64,000 bases of DNA from positions 47,717,366 through 47,781,365 of the forward strand of contig NC_088777.1 of assembly GCF_954871325.1 (NCBI RefSeq). The letters are read 5' to 3'. Position 1 is the first letter of the stretch, and each line of letters starts with the position of its first letter. Made by a program: the position numbers and the translations under genes. Below the pieces are notes generated by a model. It made no database searches. It was not told the DNA's origin and worked only from the letters and a program-made list of their open reading frames with translations. Source of the stretch: Gordionus sp. m RMFG-2023 (Eukaryota > Nematomorpha > Gordioida > Chordodea > Parachordodidae). Shown here piece by piece: positions 59,765 to 64,000 of this stretch.

Positions 59765-60670
59765 GAAATATTTTATAACAAATCGTATTATTATTCTAAT
59801 ATAAGTAAAATAATCTATTATAGCATGTGCATGTTACGCAAACTCTGAAAAAAGAGTTGTTACTTGTTCTTATTCATTAGGAGAAAGATTTTAATTTTTT
59901 TTAAACCATATATTATTTGGAGATGTTGTATAAAATTATTATTTTTTTTTTTAAGTTTTGAAGTTTTTTTCTCCAATAATTAAAAAAATTAGATAAATTC
60001 TTGGTACATCTTTAACAGTTTTCCTAACTTTGAAGTATTCCCAGAATAGTGGTTTATCAAGTCTGGAAGATAGTTTAAAGGAAATATCTTTACAACAAAA
60101 ATTTTAATATTATTTTTACCAAATATTTTACTATTTAGATTATTTTCTTTTTTTGTATTATAATTATTAAGAATTTTTTTTGGCAATACCAATATTTTTC
60201 AAATCAACAAAAATCATAATAATTAGTTTAACAACAATTTAATACCCATTCTCATAATTATCCTTTATAATATTTTTTTTAACTGAACATAATAAGTAAG
60301 ATAAAATATTTTTGAAGATTAAAATTTAATCCATCTTAATAAAAAAAATAATATTTATAAATTGGTTCCAGAGGTGAACCTAGAAATCACTTTAATTGTA
60401 TAGCTCAATTCGATGATCTGTTATGGACTGACAAGCTTGTAAAAAACAATGGGAGGGTGAATTTGAAATATTTTTACAGAATGAGCGGAATAGATTATTT
60501 ATTAATAGAACTGTATTTTATTTCATAATATTGCCTATTATTATAAATTTAATTAAAGATACGATTAAGATAAAGAAATCAAACCAACCAATAAAATAAT
60601 TTTTAAATAAGTTAGATATTTTTTAAAACAATGGAAGACGGACGTTCGGGTTAAAACCCACCCATTGCAG
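59765..60670. other. AT-rich intergenic DNA
   Basis: No gene can be supported. A 67-codon minus-strand open frame (59989-60192) resembles nothing I know and has the composition of the region. Confidence 0.35.
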
Positions 60671-61034
<364 letters not shown>

Positions 61035-63455
61035 TTGGCATTAAAAGAGGGATCAAACCGGTTTAAGATCCGAACCGAACCAATATGATTATTCGTTTAT
61101 AAGAACCGAACCTAAACCTTGAACTGTTATAATGTATCTATCTAAACCGAACTGATATTGATTTCCGGTTTGGTTCCCTGGTTCTACTCACATACTACAA
61201 AATATTTAAAAAAAGAGAGGAATTCGAATAGAATTTAGGGATTCGTAATCCCAACGCATTTCAAAAACGACATATAACATATGTAATTTTTTTAAAAAAA
61301 CCGCCCAAAATCGTGAAATAAGGTTAACCCTAATTCCCCTATCCTCTTCCGAAAAAAATGTGTAAGGATTAATAGGGCCATTTTAATTTATTCTTTTGGA
61401 CAATGTTTTATAGATAAATAATGCTAAAATTAACTCGCGTTGCATTTAATCGGAGATATAATTTTCTTTTTTAAAACTTAGTGTCAATTGATTAATTGAT
61501 TAATTGATTAATTAATTAATTAATTAATTAGTATTGAAAAGGAAAAACTATACTGTTTGAAAAAGATACACCATGTTTCTGAAGAAAAGTAATATATGAT
61601 AATAATCATATACAAATAAATTTTAAAATGAGATTACCATTAACGTTTATGTGTGGTAAAATTACTTTATTTTCAGAACTACTTAATTTATAGTATGCCA
61701 AATATATATATATAAATATTAAATATATAAAAATTTTAAATGCGATTTATTTTGATTTTTGCTTCCCCATTGGCAGATCTAACCAAAAAATTCGCATTTG
61801 GTAATCACGCATTGTATATATTATTTATTTTAAAATAACTTCTAATTTGGCATTCTTCCCCACTGTTTAGATATATCTACGTTAAAATTTATGAAATTTT
61901 ATATGTAACCTTAGCCCAATAAATATTATATTACTGATAAAACATTCCAAAATGTTTTAATGCCAAATGGAAAAAAAAATGTTTTTACAAATAAATGATA
62001 AAAACTTTTACATTAATAAATATATATTTTAAAAAAAGACATTTTTCAAATAAGGTATCATATTACATAAATAAGTTCCAACATACCTCAATGCCAAATG
62101 GTTTTAAAATTTTATGAAAATATGAATAAACTTGAGGTATAACAAATCCAACTACCTTTTCAGGTTGGGAAATATTCCAATTACTAATTTTGGAAAGGAA
62201 TATGAAAATTTTTGAAAAGGGTATATAAGGCTTCGTTAAAGATAAGTATTTTAAATAGATTGATTTTATCATCAAATTACAATTTATATTATAATGCATT
62301 CAAATTTTCTGGTAAAAAAATTCATATAAAATATAATGGCAATCCAAACCTTAATTTTTCAATTAGGGTCTTCTAAGTTTCACGGCCTTAGCAACCAACT
62401 ATGGAATGGGTCTCAATCATGGTATATAAAAATTATTTTTTATCATTATACAAATTTAAAAAAAAATGATTTAAAGTTTAAAAAGATGAGTGGAAATAAC
62501 AATTTATTTTATTATTATTATTTAATAACCTAAAGTCTTTAAGTCCTATTCAGCTATCATTAATCATTAATTTTAACGTTTCTTGTGTGTTGATAAAGTT
62601 AAACACAAAAAAATATTTCATCTAAAAAATGATCAGCGATACCCTTATAACTTGGGTATTCGTTTTTAAATGGATATAACATTTCACGATAGCTATATTT
62701 ATATTTGAATCTTGCAGAAGTTTTCATACCCCCCTTCCCAAGATATTGACAACTTTACTTCCTAATCCATATAAATTTTTACTCCTCTTCCATCTCCCAC
62801 CTTTTGTAAATTAAGTTTAACCACACTAACACCAAAATCCCAATGATACAAGAGGCTAGATAGTCTAATATCCATTTTATTAACATAACAGTGAATTGCA
62901 ATATAAAAATATATAAACAACAATTTGCATCATAAATATAAGACGTATATAAAAAAAAACATATTTCAAAAAAAAAGAAGATAAAAATATGCAGCAAAAA
63001 CAATTAATATGTTGTTAGTGTATAGCGTAGCTACAACCCCCCTCCCTCATAAGGACAAAATAGGGTCCAATAATCTAGTTGCCCCCCCCCCCTCCCCCAT
63101 CTCTATAACCTTGCATAGACTATTCTATTAAGCTTCGTTCTTTGTTGCAGAAAAATCGAATTCTAACAATTTTTATTCTTTAAATCACATGAAATTTATA
63201 GCGATTAGCACATTCTAGTTATTGGGTCTATTTTTTAATTGTATCCGGCACATTGGTCGGATATGGAAAAAAAAAATTAAAGGTGCGGAAATTGGAAAAA
63301 AAACGCGGGTGGATAAAATGTCATAACTTTTTAGGATTATTATTATATTATTTTTTTTTTAAAAATGTTATTATTATTATTATTATTAGTTTTTATTTAT
63401 TTTAATTTATTTAGTTGTATACAATAAAATTTTTAACCAATATTGAATGATGCAG
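61035..63455. other. CCGAACC island, (TTAATTGA)n and AT-rich DNA
   Basis: 61050-61200 has repeated CCGAACC and its inverse GGTTTGGTTC. 61488-61531 is a TTGATTAA/TTAA repeat. Poly-C lies at 63083-63092. The stretch 62063-62299 is open on the minus strand but not recognisable. The upstream part of the plus-strand gene at 63456 should begin here. Confidence 0.4.
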
Positions 63456-64000
63456 GTGTTCCCAATTTGGGTCGCAAACTATTGCAAGACTGTTTATTGT
63501 CGGGAGGAAAGGATAGAATATTATTGAAAGAAGAAATCGAGCAATCTGTACCATCTTCATTCTTAGATAGTAAAATTATTAGAATAAAATAAAGAGAATG
63601 AAATAAAATAATGAATAGAATAGAATAAAATAAAATATGATTAAAAAAATGATCAGGAAATGTTTACCAATATGTATACAAAAAATAATTTAGAAATCCC
63701 AACAGATAAACAATTTTTTGCTGTGCGGAAGCGTGTAGCTGCATCAGTTTGTAATTTTGAAATGCTTTTTAAAATACCACCGTTATATGTTATAGGTAAA
63801 TATCAGAACTTTAAAAAAAAAATACTTTAAAATTTATTCTTTGAAGGTGTAAAGATTGGTGATACCTTAATAGATACAAAAAAATTGGTAGAATATTCAA
63901 AAGATGGATTAATAGTTATTGTGCGGAAAGAATTGCCCAATATTGGAATTTATGAAATTTATAGATTTTATGTTAGAAATTCCGAGACATCTACAGCTCT
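63456..64000 (+). CDS. Unidentified protein, three exons, runs off the window
   Basis: Exons 63456-63569 (after ATGCAG), 63706-63795 (after CCCAACAG, or possibly from 63694 after TTTAG) and 63847 to the window end; phases 1/1 then 1/1 agree. Readable pieces: PNLGRKLLQDCLLSGGKDR, LLKEEIEQSVPSSFLD, QFFAVRKRVAASVCNFEML, VKIGDTLIDTKKLVEYSKDG and LIVIVRKELPNIGIYEIYRF. Balanced amino-acid use, clean GTAAA/GTAAAT donors and consistent frames make a real gene likely. I do not recognise the family. Neither the start nor the end is in view. Confidence 0.65.

Noticed and set aside
62063-62299. Minus-strand frame considered as the missing aconitase 5' exon
   Set aside because: One frame ends phase-correctly at a GTAGTT donor near 62152, but similarity to the aconitase N-terminus is weak and explained by Phe/Leu/Ile-rich AT composition.

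Overview
This is a window of AT-rich eukaryotic (metazoan) chromosomal DNA. Introns, a stress-activated JNK-type MAP kinase, a mitochondrial aconitase split into many exons, two secreted-type serpins, a tRNA-derived SINE and dense families of short inverted-repeat transposons (MITEs) all point to an invertebrate animal. I cannot place it more precisely. The JNK and aconitase proteins are very close to animal orthologues, but long homopolymer and microsatellite runs and the extreme AT bias suggest a fast-evolving lineage. I rebuilt exon structures by hand from conserved protein motifs, GT/AG borders and codon phase.

Layout. (1) 620-6868, minus: a JNK kinase gene. Ten exons carry a complete kinase domain from the first strand of the N-lobe onward, and two more exons downstream would add a long Asn/Ser-rich tail. 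The first coding exon with the start codon was not found. (2) 6.9-33.6 kb: about 27 kb without a recognisable host gene. It is filled with MITEs of at least five families, GC-rich CCGGGCC or CCGAACC islands, homopolymer C/G runs, a 460-bp tandem duplication and one worn Ty1/copia gag fossil. (3) 33631-36781 and 39439-41073, plus: two tandem serpin genes with identical intron positions and phases but different reactive-centre loops. (4) 43596-56926, minus: mitochondrial aconitase, 18 exons located, lacking only the N-terminal presequence exon(s). Its 4.4-kb first located intron is packed with mobile elements. (5) 57-63.4 kb: a SINE with a short tandem tail, a palindromic MITE, a 364-bp TTTC microsatellite and otherwise AT-rich DNA. 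(6) 63456-64000, plus: three exons of an unidentified gene that runs off the window.

The genes do not form a pathway or operon. The serpins are a local duplication and the other genes are independent neighbours. The most unusual signals are the JNK tail, the conserved AAAATGGCG...CAGCTGATTTGCAT block inside one MITE family (resembling YY1, E-box and octamer sites side by side), and the repeated link between GAAA microsatellites and one GC-rich MITE family. No CRISPR, rRNA or credible tRNA gene was seen.
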